Shown: positions 26,401 to 33,617 of the stretch, piece after piece
Layout: the number at the start of each line of letters is the position of its first letter
Position numbering within the stretch: position 1 is the stretch's first letter
Assembly (NCBI RefSeq): GCF_000688515.1
Contig: NZ_JHZK01000008.1
Location: forward strand, 50,606 to 114,605
Origin: Afifella pfennigii DSM 17143
GTDB taxonomy: Bacteria; Pseudomonadota; Alphaproteobacteria; Rhizobiales; Afifellaceae
Direction of reading: 5' to 3'
DNA length: 64,000 nucleotides
Position numbers and translations under genes: made by a program
The notes under the pieces: generated by a model
What the model saw: only the letters and a program-made list of their open reading frames with translations
Databases searched by the model: none
Told to the model about the DNA's origin: nothing

Positions 26401-26910
26401 TCGCTCTTCAAGCTGATGGCGGTGAAGGACGAGTACGAGGTTGCGCGGCTCTTCACCGACGGCTCCTTCCGGCGCGAGCTGGCCGGCACTTTTTCAAGCT
26501 ACGACCATCTTGGGTTCCACATGGCGCCGCCGGTTCTCGCCCGCCAGGACCGGCAGGGCCATGCCAAGAAGCAGAGCTTCGGGCCGTGGATGATGAAGCT
26601 CCTGAGGCCCTTGGCGGCGATGCGCCATGTGCGCGGCTCCTTCGCCGATCCCTTCGCCTATCTCGCAGAGCGGCGATGGGAAAGGCAGCTTCTCGCCAGC
26701 TACGAGGGCGAGCTTGACGAGATCGCCAAGGAGCTGACGCCCGAGAACCACCACATCGCCGTGGCGCTGGCCGCCTATCCGCAGAAGATCCGCGGCTTCG
26801 GCCATGTGAAAGAGCAGCAGGCGCGAACCGCGCTTGCCGAGCGCGACAGGCTTCTTGCCGCATTGCGTCAGCCGATGGCGGCCCCGGCCTTGCCGGAGGC
26901 GGCAGAGTAA
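23410..26910 (+). CDS. Indolepyruvate ferredoxin oxidoreductase family protein (fused alpha-gamma)
   Basis: 1166-aa fused 2-oxoacid:ferredoxin oxidoreductase. It oxidatively decarboxylates aryl or branched 2-oxoacids to acyl-CoA with TPP and iron-sulfur clusters. The N-terminal third is the pyrimidine-binding domain, with GFVSGYRGSPIGGLDQQLW. The middle carries the TPP-binding domain with FCSGCPHNTST and GIGCHYMAQW. A ferredoxin-like cysteine cluster begins at Cys643 (CEGCGDC, then further cysteines to FCPSF). The gamma domain begins near residue 728 (GVGGTGVVTVGAILG). The C-terminal DUF6537-type region completes the family layout. It stands alone, reading divergently from fic across a 250-base A/T-richer spacer, and probably serves aromatic or branched-chain amino-acid breakdown. 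Confidence 0.93.
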   Translation: MVSGPTRFAERETLRNVSLADKFDLAKEDVLLTGTQAVVRLLLMQKERDRRAGLKTAGFVSGYRGSPIGGLDQQLWRAEKLLTESDVRFQPGLNEDLAATALWGSQQAELRGEGRYDGVFGLWYGKGPGVDRSGDVFRHANFAGTSRHGGVLALMGDDHTCESSTTAHQSEFAFVDAMMPVLNPAGVQELLDYGVIGYALSRFAGVWVGLKCIKDNIESTGTVDGRVERVCIRLPDFDMPPGGLNIRRGLHPLEQEALLHDYKKAAAIAFIRQSGLNRIVMQGGPRPRLGVVSLGKSWLDTRQALDLLGIDEVKAADLGLRLCKVGAPWPLEPEAICAFAEGLQTIIVVEEKRSLVETQIKEQLYGRAEAPQVIGKKDEEGRVLFTAKGALDANDVAIAIGERLMRFAPDEAISTRLSALKRAQNVLRSTQSVAVRTPHFCSGCPHNTSTLVPEGSRAYAGIGCHYMAQWMERETDGFTQMGGEGANWIGEAPFSTRQHVFQNLGDGTYNHSGYLAIRAAKAAGVNITYKILYNDAVAMTGGQPNDGGLTVEEIARQVAAEGANRIALVSDDPHKYPSGVRWPEGMTIHHRSELDEVQRAMREVKGLSILIYDQTCAAEKRRRRKRGLAEDPDRRVFINSLVCEGCGDCSVKSNCVSVQPLDTEFGRKRVIDQSSCNKDFSCLNGFCPSFVTVHGGVLKKGVAKDAALPAVPEPEIAPLEGVKSLLITGVGGTGVVTVGAILGMAAHLEGRGVGLIDMAGLAQKGGAVTTHMKIASRAEDIHAIRVGAEEADTVLACDIVVAGSQKALAAMRPGETKVFANTYEAYPGDFTRDADFTLPSRRLRQAIERRVGEDRAHFVDAQGLASALSGDAIAANMFMAGFAWQKGGIPLSRQAILEAIRLNGVAVEMNVAAFEWGRAAAHDLDVVEKAAGRADRQAGDAGEAESLADLIDRRADFLAGYQNAAYARRYRQKVEALAEAEARLAPGASGLAEEVARSLFKLMAVKDEYEVARLFTDGSFRRELAGTFSSYDHLGFHMAPPVLARQDRQGHAKKQSFGPWMMKLLRPLAAMRHVRGSFADPFAYLAERRWERQLLASYEGELDEIAKELTPENHHIAVALAAYPQKIRGFGHVKEQQARTALAERDRLLAALRQPMAAPALPEAAE

Positions 26911-26963
26911 GGCGGCTTGCGCTTCATCATCGCCGCTTTCATCGACGGGTCGTCGACCGCAAA

Positions 26964-26987
26964 CCCGCCCCTGCAAAGGCAGGCGGG
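26964..26987 (+). terminator. Hairpin downstream of the indolepyruvate oxidoreductase gene
   Basis: Two stacked stems (CCCGC pairing with GCGGG, then CTGC with GCAG, with a 2-base bulge) enclose a 4-base loop 54 bases after the stop codon. There is no T-tract. A second hairpin (CCGTAGC-CCT-GCTACGG, 27028-27044) follows. These are plausible 3'-end structures but weak as intrinsic terminators. Confidence 0.35.
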
Positions 26988-27126
26988 CCAGGGGTCTTGG
27001 CGCCGAATCCTTCGGTTCTCGGCTCGTCCGTAGCCCTGCTACGGCCTCGCCGATCCCGACCCCGACCCCGCGGGCCTTGTCGCCAATGCGCTCTGGCAGA
27101 ACGCTTCAACCTGGTGACAGCAGGCC

Positions 27127-27351
27127 CTAGCCGGCGAAGGCTCCGACCGCCTGCAAGAGCGTGCCGACGACGAGAAGAATGAGGCCGATCTCGCCAGAGC
27201 GGCGGACGTTCATCTCCTCAGTGGTTTCCTGACTGGCCCTGCCTTGTTCAGCGGCGCTGCTGCCCAAGAGGTCGATCTCCGGCAGGCCGTAGCGGAACAA
27301 GAGCAGGATGCCTGCCAGATTGAAAATCACACCGAAAAACGTGGCAATCAT
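27127..27351 (-). CDS. Small two-helix membrane protein of unknown function
   Basis: 74 aa with two transmembrane helices (residues 2-20, IATFFGVIFNLAGILLLF, and 53-72, GEIGLILLVVGTLLQAVGAF) joined by an acidic, polar loop. The ATG at 27351 is preceded by GAGG, and longer readings lack membrane character. I do not recognise the family. It is divergent from the peptide/radical SAM pair across 490 bases, so a functional link is only possible. Confidence 0.65.
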   Translation of the reverse strand: MIATFFGVIFNLAGILLLFRYGLPEIDLLGSSAAEQGRASQETTEEMNVRRSGEIGLILLVVGTLLQAVGAFAG

Positions 27352-27842
27352 ACTTGCCTCCAGTCCATGCGCGACCGGAGGCGCCCGGGAGGCAGCCGCG
27401 GAACCGGTGCGAGCGCGGGAGAAAGAGCGCGTTCGCATACCCGGCCCGCCAAGGCGCGCAGGCGGAGGCAGGCGATCCCCGCTCCAGCCTCCCGGCGCCC
27501 TTCGAACACCCCCCGTGGCGTCCATCCGGCCGAGACAGGACCCTAGCGCGCCTTTCGTCCCGCCGGCAGCGGACAGTTTGTCTCTGTGTGCCTGGCGGCT
27601 TCGATGCGGCGCCTGGCCGAGCGCATGCAGGTCAATCCCTAGCCCGGCGTGCCGCTTCCAAGCAATCGTCTTCCAGCTCCTGCGTTGGATCGCGCTTGAG
27701 CTTCAGTGGAGCGAAGAATACCATGTCCTTGTCTTCGTTGTTGCGCGCATTTGCCACGAAGAGACGGGGAGAGCGAAAGTCTATCATGTTTCTATTGAGC
27801 GGCCCGTCGAGTTGATCGAGGCGATGGGCATGGGAGGGGGCG
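27352..27842. other. Non-coding spacer upstream of the cysteine-repeat peptide gene
   Basis: About 490 bases with no gene that I can support on either strand; open frames here lack ribosome binding sites and family resemblance. It must contain promoters for the divergent membrane-protein gene and the peptide gene. A TATCAT element at 27782-27787 is a possible -10 box for the peptide gene, but no convincing -35 is correctly spaced. The size is unusually large for this compact chromosome. Confidence 0.5.
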
Positions 27843-28151
27843 ATGGATAGCTATCTGAAATGGTTTCAGTCCGGCATCGACGGGCTCGTCGAGCAGAGGG
27901 ACGAGGAGAGACTTCGCCGTGTCGGAGAAGCGATGAAGCAGGTCGGCCTCATCTTCAAGGAAGCGGGCGTCAACCGGCCGGGCGTGCGGGCCGATTGCTC
28001 CTCCGATGCGGGGGGCGGGGGCGATTGCGAGGACAATTCCTGCCTCATCAACAGCGGCGGCGGCGATTGCGGCAACGAATCCTGCCTCAACGCTTCCGAC
28101 GGCGGCACCTGCGGCTCCAACGTCTGCAGCTCCTGCGCCAGCGCCGTTTGA
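27843..28151 (+). CDS. Cysteine-repeat small peptide, candidate RiPP precursor
   Basis: 102 aa with a sharp two-part design. Residues 1-50 are a charged amphipathic helical leader (SYLKWFQSGIDGLVEQRDEE, then LRRVGEAMKQVGLIFKEAGV) without any signal peptide. Residues 51-102 are almost only Gly, Ser, Asp, Asn and Cys, with eight cysteines at 52, 62, 67, 76, 81, 90, 95 and 98. The Cys-x4-Cys pairs 62/67, 76/81 and 90/95 recur with an exact 14-residue period, separated by Gly-Gly-x runs. A purine-rich GGGAGGGGG is just upstream of the ATG. The radical SAM gene begins 60 bases downstream. The layout (leader, repetitive cysteine core, adjacent modifying enzyme) is that of a ribosomally made, post-translationally modified peptide; no named class is assigned. 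Confidence 0.8.
   Translation: MDSYLKWFQSGIDGLVEQRDEERLRRVGEAMKQVGLIFKEAGVNRPGVRADCSSDAGGGGDCEDNSCLINSGGGDCGNESCLNASDGGTCGSNVCSSCASAV
28026..28136 (+). repeat. Three 14-residue Cys-x4-Cys repeats in the peptide core
   Basis: Codons 62-75, 76-89 and 90-98 encode CEDNSCLINSGGGD, CGNESCLNASDGGT and CGSNVCSSC. The spacing of cysteines is 5-9-5-9-5-3. Synonymous codon differences between units show that the repeat is kept at the protein level rather than being a fresh DNA duplication. Confidence 0.8.
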
Positions 28152-28211
28152 GCGCGGCCGGCGACGATCGGAACCTCATCCGCGCGGCCGCGCCGCCGCG
28201 CGCGAAAGGCC

Positions 28212-29627
28212 ATGGCCATGCGCGAACTTGACCCCGACGTCGTTCCCCATCTCAGCCGCTTCTTCTTCCTGCGGCGCGAGAGCGACAAGGTCGTCTACGC
28301 CTATCTGCCGCATCAGGCGCTGCGCACGGCAAGCCTGCATCCTTGCGAGGCGGTGGCGCTCGCCCTCATCGACGGGGAGCGAAGCTGGCGGCAGGTGGCG
28401 GCGGCGCTGTCGGCGGTCTCAGGCGAGCCGCCGCCGGAGGCGGCCGGCTTTCTGGCAAGGCTCGTCAGCGACATCGACCCCCGGGGCGAGATCGTGCGCG
28501 AGGCGGGGGCGAGCGAAGGACGCCGCTACGCGCCGGAGGATTTTCTCGTCCCGGCGGAGCGGCTCGACCTTGAAAGCCGGCTGGAAGCGCCGTTCGCCAT
28601 GATCTTGAAGCCGACCTCGCGCTGCAAGACCAATTGCCTTTACTGCTACGCCCCGCGCCAGGATGCCGGACGCAAGCGGGAAATGTCGCTGGAGCGCATC
28701 TTACAGCTCTTGCGCGAAGCCCACGGCATCGGCGTGCGGCAGGTCAATCTGTGCGGCGGCGACGGCTTTGCGCGCAGCGATTTTCTCTCCATCGTGGAAG
28801 AGGCGGTCGGTCTCGGCTTCGTCACCGACATCTCCACCAAGGTGCCGCTGACGGAGGGGCAGGCGAGGCGCCTGGCCGCCAGCGGGCTCGACTATCTGCA
28901 GGTCTCCATCGACAGCGCCGATGCGGCGATCTCCGACAAGATGGTCGGGCGCAGGGGCCATCACGCGGCGCTTCTCCAGAGCATCCGCGACCTGAAGGCG
29001 GCCGGCCTTTATGTGCGCACCAACACGGTGGTGACGCGCCATAACGTGACGACGATGGCGCAGACGGTGGAGATGCTCGCCGGGCTCGGCATCGACAATA
29101 TCAAGATCTCGCCGGCCTTTCCCTCGCAGCACCTGGAAGGCGCCGATTACGTCATCTGCGAGGAAGAGGCGGAGGCGCTGGAGGAAGAGGTGGCGCGTCT
29201 GCAACGCCAATGGGGGCCGCGCGGTGTCGACGTCCTCTATTCACGTCTGAAGCCGGCCGAGGCGATGGGGCCGGAAGAAAAGCGGCGCTTCTGGTTCCAC
29301 GGCCGCGGCCGCTGCTCCGGCGGGCGCAGCGCCGTCTTCGTCACCCCGGAAGGCAAGGTGACCTTGTGCGAGCAGGTGCCGCATCACGCGCCCTTTGTCG
29401 TCGGCGATCTCGCTCACCAATCGCTGCTGGAGGTGTGGAACAGCCCCGAAGCGCTCGCCATGGCCTATCCGGAGCGGGCGGCCTTCGCCGGCACGCTGTG
29501 CGAGAATTGCTCGGATTTTGATCTCTGCGCGGTCAAGCGCGGGCATTGCTTCCGCGATTCCTGGTTCGCCCATCGGCGCCTTACCGGCCCGAGCCCCTAT
29601 TGCCCGCACAACCGTCTCGCCGCGTGA
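28212..29627 (+). CDS. Radical SAM/SPASM protein with PqqD-like N-terminal domain (candidate RiPP maturase)
   Basis: 471 aa in three parts. Residues 10-95 resemble a PqqD-type RiPP recognition element (VPHLSRFFFLRRESDKVVYA, then a helical wing with CEAVALALIDGERSWRQVA). The radical SAM core has the cluster motif CKTNCLYC (Cys138, 142, 145), followed by NLCGGDGFARSDF and the strand VSIDSADAAISDKMVGR. The C-terminus is a SPASM domain binding auxiliary iron-sulfur clusters, with cysteines 368, 386, 430, 433, 439, 446 and 464 (CENCSDFDLC). SPASM enzymes with a recognition domain usually install thioether or carbon crosslinks in short peptides. The Cys-repeat peptide gene 60 bases upstream is the obvious substrate; this pairing is inference from adjacency. 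Convergent with the DUF1330 gene. Confidence 0.88.
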   Translation: MAMRELDPDVVPHLSRFFFLRRESDKVVYAYLPHQALRTASLHPCEAVALALIDGERSWRQVAAALSAVSGEPPPEAAGFLARLVSDIDPRGEIVREAGASEGRRYAPEDFLVPAERLDLESRLEAPFAMILKPTSRCKTNCLYCYAPRQDAGRKREMSLERILQLLREAHGIGVRQVNLCGGDGFARSDFLSIVEEAVGLGFVTDISTKVPLTEGQARRLAASGLDYLQVSIDSADAAISDKMVGRRGHHAALLQSIRDLKAAGLYVRTNTVVTRHNVTTMAQTVEMLAGLGIDNIKISPAFPSQHLEGADYVICEEEAEALEEEVARLQRQWGPRGVDVLYSRLKPAEAMGPEEKRRFWFHGRGRCSGGRSAVFVTPEGKVTLCEQVPHHAPFVVGDLAHQSLLEVWNSPEALAMAYPERAAFAGTLCENCSDFDLCAVKRGHCFRDSWFAHRRLTGPSPYCPHNRLAA

Positions 29628-29634
29628 GCGGCGC

Positions 29635-29931
29635 TCAGTTCGCCTCCACGATGACGAGCTCGCGTTCGCAGGCGGTGCGGGCGATGGCGACGGCCGCCTG
29701 ATAGGCGGGCGAGTTGTAGCAGGTCACCGCCGCCTCGAAGCTCGGAAAGACGGCGAGCGTGTTCCAGGCCCGTTCCGGGCCTTCCATCTGCTGGTAACGG
29801 CCACCGCGGGTCAGGAAGGTGCCGCCATGGGCGGCAATCGCGCCGCGCGCCTTCGCCTTGTAGTCGGCATAGGCCTTGTCGTCGGTCACGCGCACATGCG
29901 CGATCCAATAGGCTTGTCTGGTCTCGGCCAT
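29635..29931 (-). CDS. DUF1330 domain protein
   Basis: 98-aa protein of the DUF1330 group (ferredoxin-like alpha/beta barrel), recognisable from AYWIAHVRVTDDKAYADY, GRYQQMEGPE and FPSFEAAVTCYNSPAYQ. Function is unknown; members often accompany catabolic enzymes. It starts 16 bases after the Xsc-like gene ends and is the third gene of the GMC-Xsc-like transcript. Confidence 0.85.
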   Translation of the reverse strand: MAETRQAYWIAHVRVTDDKAYADYKAKARGAIAAHGGTFLTRGGRYQQMEGPERAWNTLAVFPSFEAAVTCYNSPAYQAAVAIARTACERELVIVEAN

Positions 29932-29947
29932 CTTTCGGGCGTCTCTC

Positions 29948-31663
29948 TCAGTTCTGGTAAAGGGGAAGGTGGCGCTTGGGGTGGCGCAGCGCGTCGCGCC
30001 GATAAGGCTCCGACAGCGCCTTGCCGTCGACCATCAGTTCCAGGACGACGGGAGCCTCGGTGGCGAAGGCCTCCGCGAGCGCCGGGGCGATCTCCGCCGG
30101 ATCGGCGATGCGGCGGGCGACGGCGCCCATGTCGCGGGCGAGATCGGAGAAGCTCGGATTGTCGAGCTCGGTCCAGAAATAGCGCTCGTTGAAGAAGTCG
30201 TACTGGTTGCGCCGTTCCGCGCCATAGACGCCGTTGTTCATCAGGATGGCGACGATATTCACCTTCTCCGTCACCGCCGTCATCACCTCCTGCAGGGTCA
30301 TCGACCAGGCGCCGTCGCCGATGATGACGCAGACCGGCTCTTGCGGGCGGGCCATCTTGGCGCCGATGGCGGTCGGATAGCTGACGCCGATGCCGCCGAG
30401 CGAGCCGGCGCCGAGATAATCGCCGGGCCTTTCGGGGCGCAGATAGGCCGCGGCGGTGCCGCAGACATTGCCGATGTCGAGGACCGTGGTGGCGTTCTGC
30501 GGCAGCGCCCTGGCGATCTCCAGGAGAGCGCGGCGCGGATGCATGGTTTCGGCATCGATGGCCGACATCGCTTCAAGCTCCGCCTCCCAGGCCTGTTTCT
30601 CTTTCGCCACCATCGCCTTCACCGCCGCCAGGTCGGGCGAAACCGGCCTTTCCTTGAGGGCGGCGATGAGCTGCTCCGTCACGGCGGCGCAATCGCCCAG
30701 GAGCCCGGCGGCGATCGGCTTCTGCGCGCCGATCTCCAGCGGATCGTGCGAGTTTTGGATGAGACGCGCATCTTGCGGAAAAAAGTCGATCTCGTATTGG
30801 GTGTTGAGGCCGAAGGCGTTGAGGCGCGTGCCGAGGGCTAGGATGGTGTCGGCCCTGGCGACGACGTTCATCGCCGCCTTGGAGCCCTGATAGCCTATCG
30901 GCCCGAGGCCGAGCGGATGGTTCATCGGGAAGGCGTCGTTGTGCTGGAAGATGGTGGCGACGGGCGCGCCGAGCATCTGCGCAAGCTCCTCCACCTTGCC
31001 GGTGGCGCCGGAGCGCACGACGCCGAGACCGGCGAGGATGACCGGGCTCTTCGCCTGCGCAAGCAGCGTTACGGCCCTTTCGATCTCCTCCGCCGGCGCG
31101 CCGCCGCGGCGGCCGTCTGTGCGGTACTGGAAGGGCTTCAGCTCCGGCTCGTCCCATTCGTCGTAGAAGAAATCGCGGGCGATATCGACCTGCGCCGGCC
31201 CGCCCAGCGCCAGGGCGGCGCGGAAGGCGGTGCGGATCGCCTCGCCGATGCGCTCGCCGCGCTTCACCGACACCTGGTGCACGGTGACGGAGCGCAGCAT
31301 GTCGATCTGGTCGATTTCCTGGAAGGCGCCGGTGCCCATCAGCGTGCTCGGCACCGCCGGGGTGATGACGACGACGGGGGTGTGGTTCAGCCTGGCGCTG
31401 GCAAGGCCGGTGACGAGATTGGTGACGCCGGGGCCGTTCTGGCCGATGCATAGGCCGGGCACGCCCTTGGCCCGGCCGTAGCCTTCCGCCATCAGCGCCG
31501 CGCTCTGCTCGTGGCGCACCTGCACGAAGCGGATGCCGGCGCGCGCGAAGATGTCGAGCGGGTCCATGAAGGCGGAGCCGACGATGCCGTAGATGACTTC
31601 CACGCCTTCCAGCCGGAGCGCCTCGGTGAAAGCCTCGCTGCCGCTCACGCGTCTTGTCTTCAT
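29948..31663 (-). CDS. Sulfoacetaldehyde acetyltransferase (Xsc)-like TPP-dependent enzyme
   Basis: 571-aa three-domain thiamine-diphosphate enzyme. Features shared with Xsc include GSAFMDPLDIFARAGIR near the N-terminus, FQHNDAFPMNHPLGLGPIGY in the middle, GAERRNQYDFF near the TPP/Mg site (which itself begins GDGAWSMT), and a C-terminal RRDALRHPKRHLPLY. Xsc converts sulfoacetaldehyde and phosphate to acetyl phosphate and sulfite. Overall this copy is clearly diverged, so it may act on a related aldehyde or 2-oxoacid; acetolactate-synthase-like activity is the fallback. No phosphate acetyltransferase or sulfite exporter gene is adjacent, unlike classical xsc loci. It follows the GMC dehydrogenase by 35 bases. 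GGAGATACC precedes the ATG. Confidence 0.78.
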   Translation of the reverse strand: MKTRRVSGSEAFTEALRLEGVEVIYGIVGSAFMDPLDIFARAGIRFVQVRHEQSAALMAEGYGRAKGVPGLCIGQNGPGVTNLVTGLASARLNHTPVVVITPAVPSTLMGTGAFQEIDQIDMLRSVTVHQVSVKRGERIGEAIRTAFRAALALGGPAQVDIARDFFYDEWDEPELKPFQYRTDGRRGGAPAEEIERAVTLLAQAKSPVILAGLGVVRSGATGKVEELAQMLGAPVATIFQHNDAFPMNHPLGLGPIGYQGSKAAMNVVARADTILALGTRLNAFGLNTQYEIDFFPQDARLIQNSHDPLEIGAQKPIAAGLLGDCAAVTEQLIAALKERPVSPDLAAVKAMVAKEKQAWEAELEAMSAIDAETMHPRRALLEIARALPQNATTVLDIGNVCGTAAAYLRPERPGDYLGAGSLGGIGVSYPTAIGAKMARPQEPVCVIIGDGAWSMTLQEVMTAVTEKVNIVAILMNNGVYGAERRNQYDFFNERYFWTELDNPSFSDLARDMGAVARRIADPAEIAPALAEAFATEAPVVLELMVDGKALSEPYRRDALRHPKRHLPLYQN

Positions 31664-31698
31664 GGTATCTCCGATCGGGGGCTTGAAAGGGGGCAGGC

Positions 31699-33300
31699 TC
31701 AGCGGCGGTCGGCAAGCATCATCTCGCTCGCCTTCTCGCCGATCATCATCGCCGGGGCGTTGGTGTTGCCGGAGATGAGCTCGGGCATGACGGAGCAATC
31801 GGCGATGCGCAGGCCGGCAAGCCCATGAACGCGCAGGCGCTCGTCGACGACGGCGCCCGGATCCTTGCCCATGCGACAGGTGCCGGCGGGATGGTAGATG
31901 GTCGTCGCCGTGTCGCGCACCCAGTTGAGCAATTCTTCGTTGCCCTCAATTTCGTCGCTCGGCGAATGCGCCTGAACAATCTCGTCGCAAAGCGGCTTCT
32001 GGGCGCAGATGTGGCGGGCAAGGCGCACGCCGGCGAGGATGGTCTGGCGGTCCGTCTCGGTGGCGAGATAGTTCGGATGGATGGCCGGATGGGCGGTCGG
32101 CTCGGCCGATTTCAACCGGATTTCGCCGCGGCTTTCCGGGCGAAGCTGGCAGACGGAGACGGTGAAGGCGGCAAAGGGGTGCACGCCCGTGCCGGGGCTG
32201 TCGGCCGACCAGGGCTGGATGTGGAATTGCACGTCGGGCGTCGCCGCTTCCGGCCGGGTCTTGAAGAAGCCGACGGCAAGACTTGCGGCCATGGCCATCG
32301 GGCCGGTGCGCCTCAGCGCGTATTCCAGCGCGATGCGGCCCCGCCCGAAAAGACTGCGCACCTCGTTGTTCAGTGTCGGCTCGCGGCATTTGTAGACGAG
32401 GCGGGCCTGCAAATGATCCTGCAGGTTCTTGCCGACGCCTGGCAGGTCGACATGGATGGGAAGGCCGTTCTCGGCAAGCTGCGCGGCTTCGCCGATGCCT
32501 GACAGCATCAAGAGCTGCGGCGAGTTGATGGCGCCGGCCGACAGAACCACCTCGCCGCGCGCCTGCGCCGTCTCCTCCGGCCCGCCGTCGCGGCAAAAGG
32601 CGACGCCGGTGACGCGGCGGCCTTCCACGATCAGCCGCGTCGTCTGCGCCTTGGTGATGATTTCTAGGTTCGGTCTTGATCTGACCGGTCGCAGGAAAGC
32701 AACGGAAGAGGAGCAGCGCCAGCCGTTGCGGGCGGTGAGCTGCGCATAGCCGACGCCTTCCTGCGTGGCGCCGTTGTAATCGGGATTGAAGGGGAATCCG
32801 GCGGCCTGCGCCGCCGCCACCCAGGCATCGCAGATGGGGCGGCTCAGCCGCAGATCGCCGACGGCGAGCGGCCCGCCGGCACCGTGGTAAGCGTCGGCGC
32901 CGCGTTCCTGGTCCTCGGTGCGCTTGAACAGCGGCAAGACCTCGTCCCAGCTCCAGCCGGCGTTGCCCATCTGCGCCCAGCGATCGTAATCCTCCGGCTG
33001 GCCGCGCACATAAAGAAGGCCGTTGAGGGAGGAGGAGCCACCCAGCACCTTGCCGCGCGGCCATGAGATGGAGCGGCCGTTGAGGCCGGGATCGGGCTCC
33101 GTCTCGTAGCACCAATCCATCTTCGGATTGTGCATCGTCTTGAAGTAGCCGACCGGGACGTGAATCCATAGGCTGTTGTCGGAGCCGCCGGCCTCCAGGA
33201 GGAGAACGCGATTGGCCGGATCGGCGCTGAGCCGGTTGGCGAGCACGCAGCCGGCCGAGCCGGCGCCGACCACGATGTAGTCAAACTCGAGCTCGCCCAA
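31699..33300 (-). CDS. GMC family FAD-dependent dehydrogenase (choline dehydrogenase-like)
   Basis: 533-aa glucose-methanol-choline oxidoreductase. The FAD-binding motif YIVVGAGSAGCVLANRLS opens the protein. The GMC signature 1 region reads WPRGKVLGGSSSLNGLLYVR, and signature 2 is GAINSPQLLMLSGIG. The C-terminal catalytic histidine pair is in IYHPAGTCRMG and SGNTNAPAMMIGEKA. Such enzymes oxidise primary alcohols to aldehydes, passing electrons to the respiratory chain. Isethionate dehydrogenase (IseJ) belongs to this family. It heads the GMC-Xsc-like-DUF1330 transcript. The start is a TTG at 33300, the only candidate near the FAD motif. Confidence 0.9.
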   Translation of the reverse strand: MGELEFDYIVVGAGSAGCVLANRLSADPANRVLLLEAGGSDNSLWIHVPVGYFKTMHNPKMDWCYETEPDPGLNGRSISWPRGKVLGGSSSLNGLLYVRGQPEDYDRWAQMGNAGWSWDEVLPLFKRTEDQERGADAYHGAGGPLAVGDLRLSRPICDAWVAAAQAAGFPFNPDYNGATQEGVGYAQLTARNGWRCSSSVAFLRPVRSRPNLEIITKAQTTRLIVEGRRVTGVAFCRDGGPEETAQARGEVVLSAGAINSPQLLMLSGIGEAAQLAENGLPIHVDLPGVGKNLQDHLQARLVYKCREPTLNNEVRSLFGRGRIALEYALRRTGPMAMAASLAVGFFKTRPEAATPDVQFHIQPWSADSPGTGVHPFAAFTVSVCQLRPESRGEIRLKSAEPTAHPAIHPNYLATETDRQTILAGVRLARHICAQKPLCDEIVQAHSPSDEIEGNEELLNWVRDTATTIYHPAGTCRMGKDPGAVVDERLRVHGLAGLRIADCSVMPELISGNTNAPAMMIGEKASEMMLADRR

Positions 33301-33328
33301 TGCGTTCCCGCCCCGTGTTTTCTTTATA

Positions 33329-33375
33329 ATGCTTGCAAATTTCTTCTAATGCGCGTTTATTGAGCCTGCAAGCAT
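33329..33375. promoter_or_regulatory. Inverted repeat in the divergent promoter region, candidate IclR operator
   Basis: Perfect 9-bp inverted repeat ATGCTTGCA (33329-33337) and TGCAAGCAT (33367-33375) with a 29-base spacer. It lies in the 317-base region between the GMC gene (minus strand) and the second TRAP operon (plus strand), close to a TATAAT hexamer at 33325-33330. The location suits an operator for the IclR protein encoded at the end of the TRAP operon. The rest of the 317-base region has no gene. Confidence 0.45.
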
Positions 33376-33617
33376 CATTTTTTGAGCAATTGCGAGAGGG
33401 AGCGCAAGGTTGGGTGCAGGAAAGGCCGTTTTCCACCCCGTCGAAGCCGTCCTCTCGTCGGCGCGCTTCTTAGCCGACGCCGCCCCGTGGGCGGGCGAAT
33501 TCCGGCATGCGAGGCTTGCCCGTCGCGGCGGCGAAGACCGGCTGCGGATTACACGAAAAGATAACGACAAAAGGCGGCGCGCGGCGGCGCGACCGCTGAA
33601 CGGGGAGGAGTGCCTTC

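Noticed and set aside
27028..27044. Perfect hairpin CCGTAGC-CCT-GCTACGG as a terminator or repeat-family member
   Set aside because: No T-tract follows, and I found no second copy in the window, so it is only noted with the weak 3'-end structures.
27308..27850. 180-codon plus-strand frame ending at the start of the peptide gene
   Set aside because: No ribosome binding site, Arg/Pro/Ser-rich composition and no family resemblance; it also runs into the peptide start region in a different frame.
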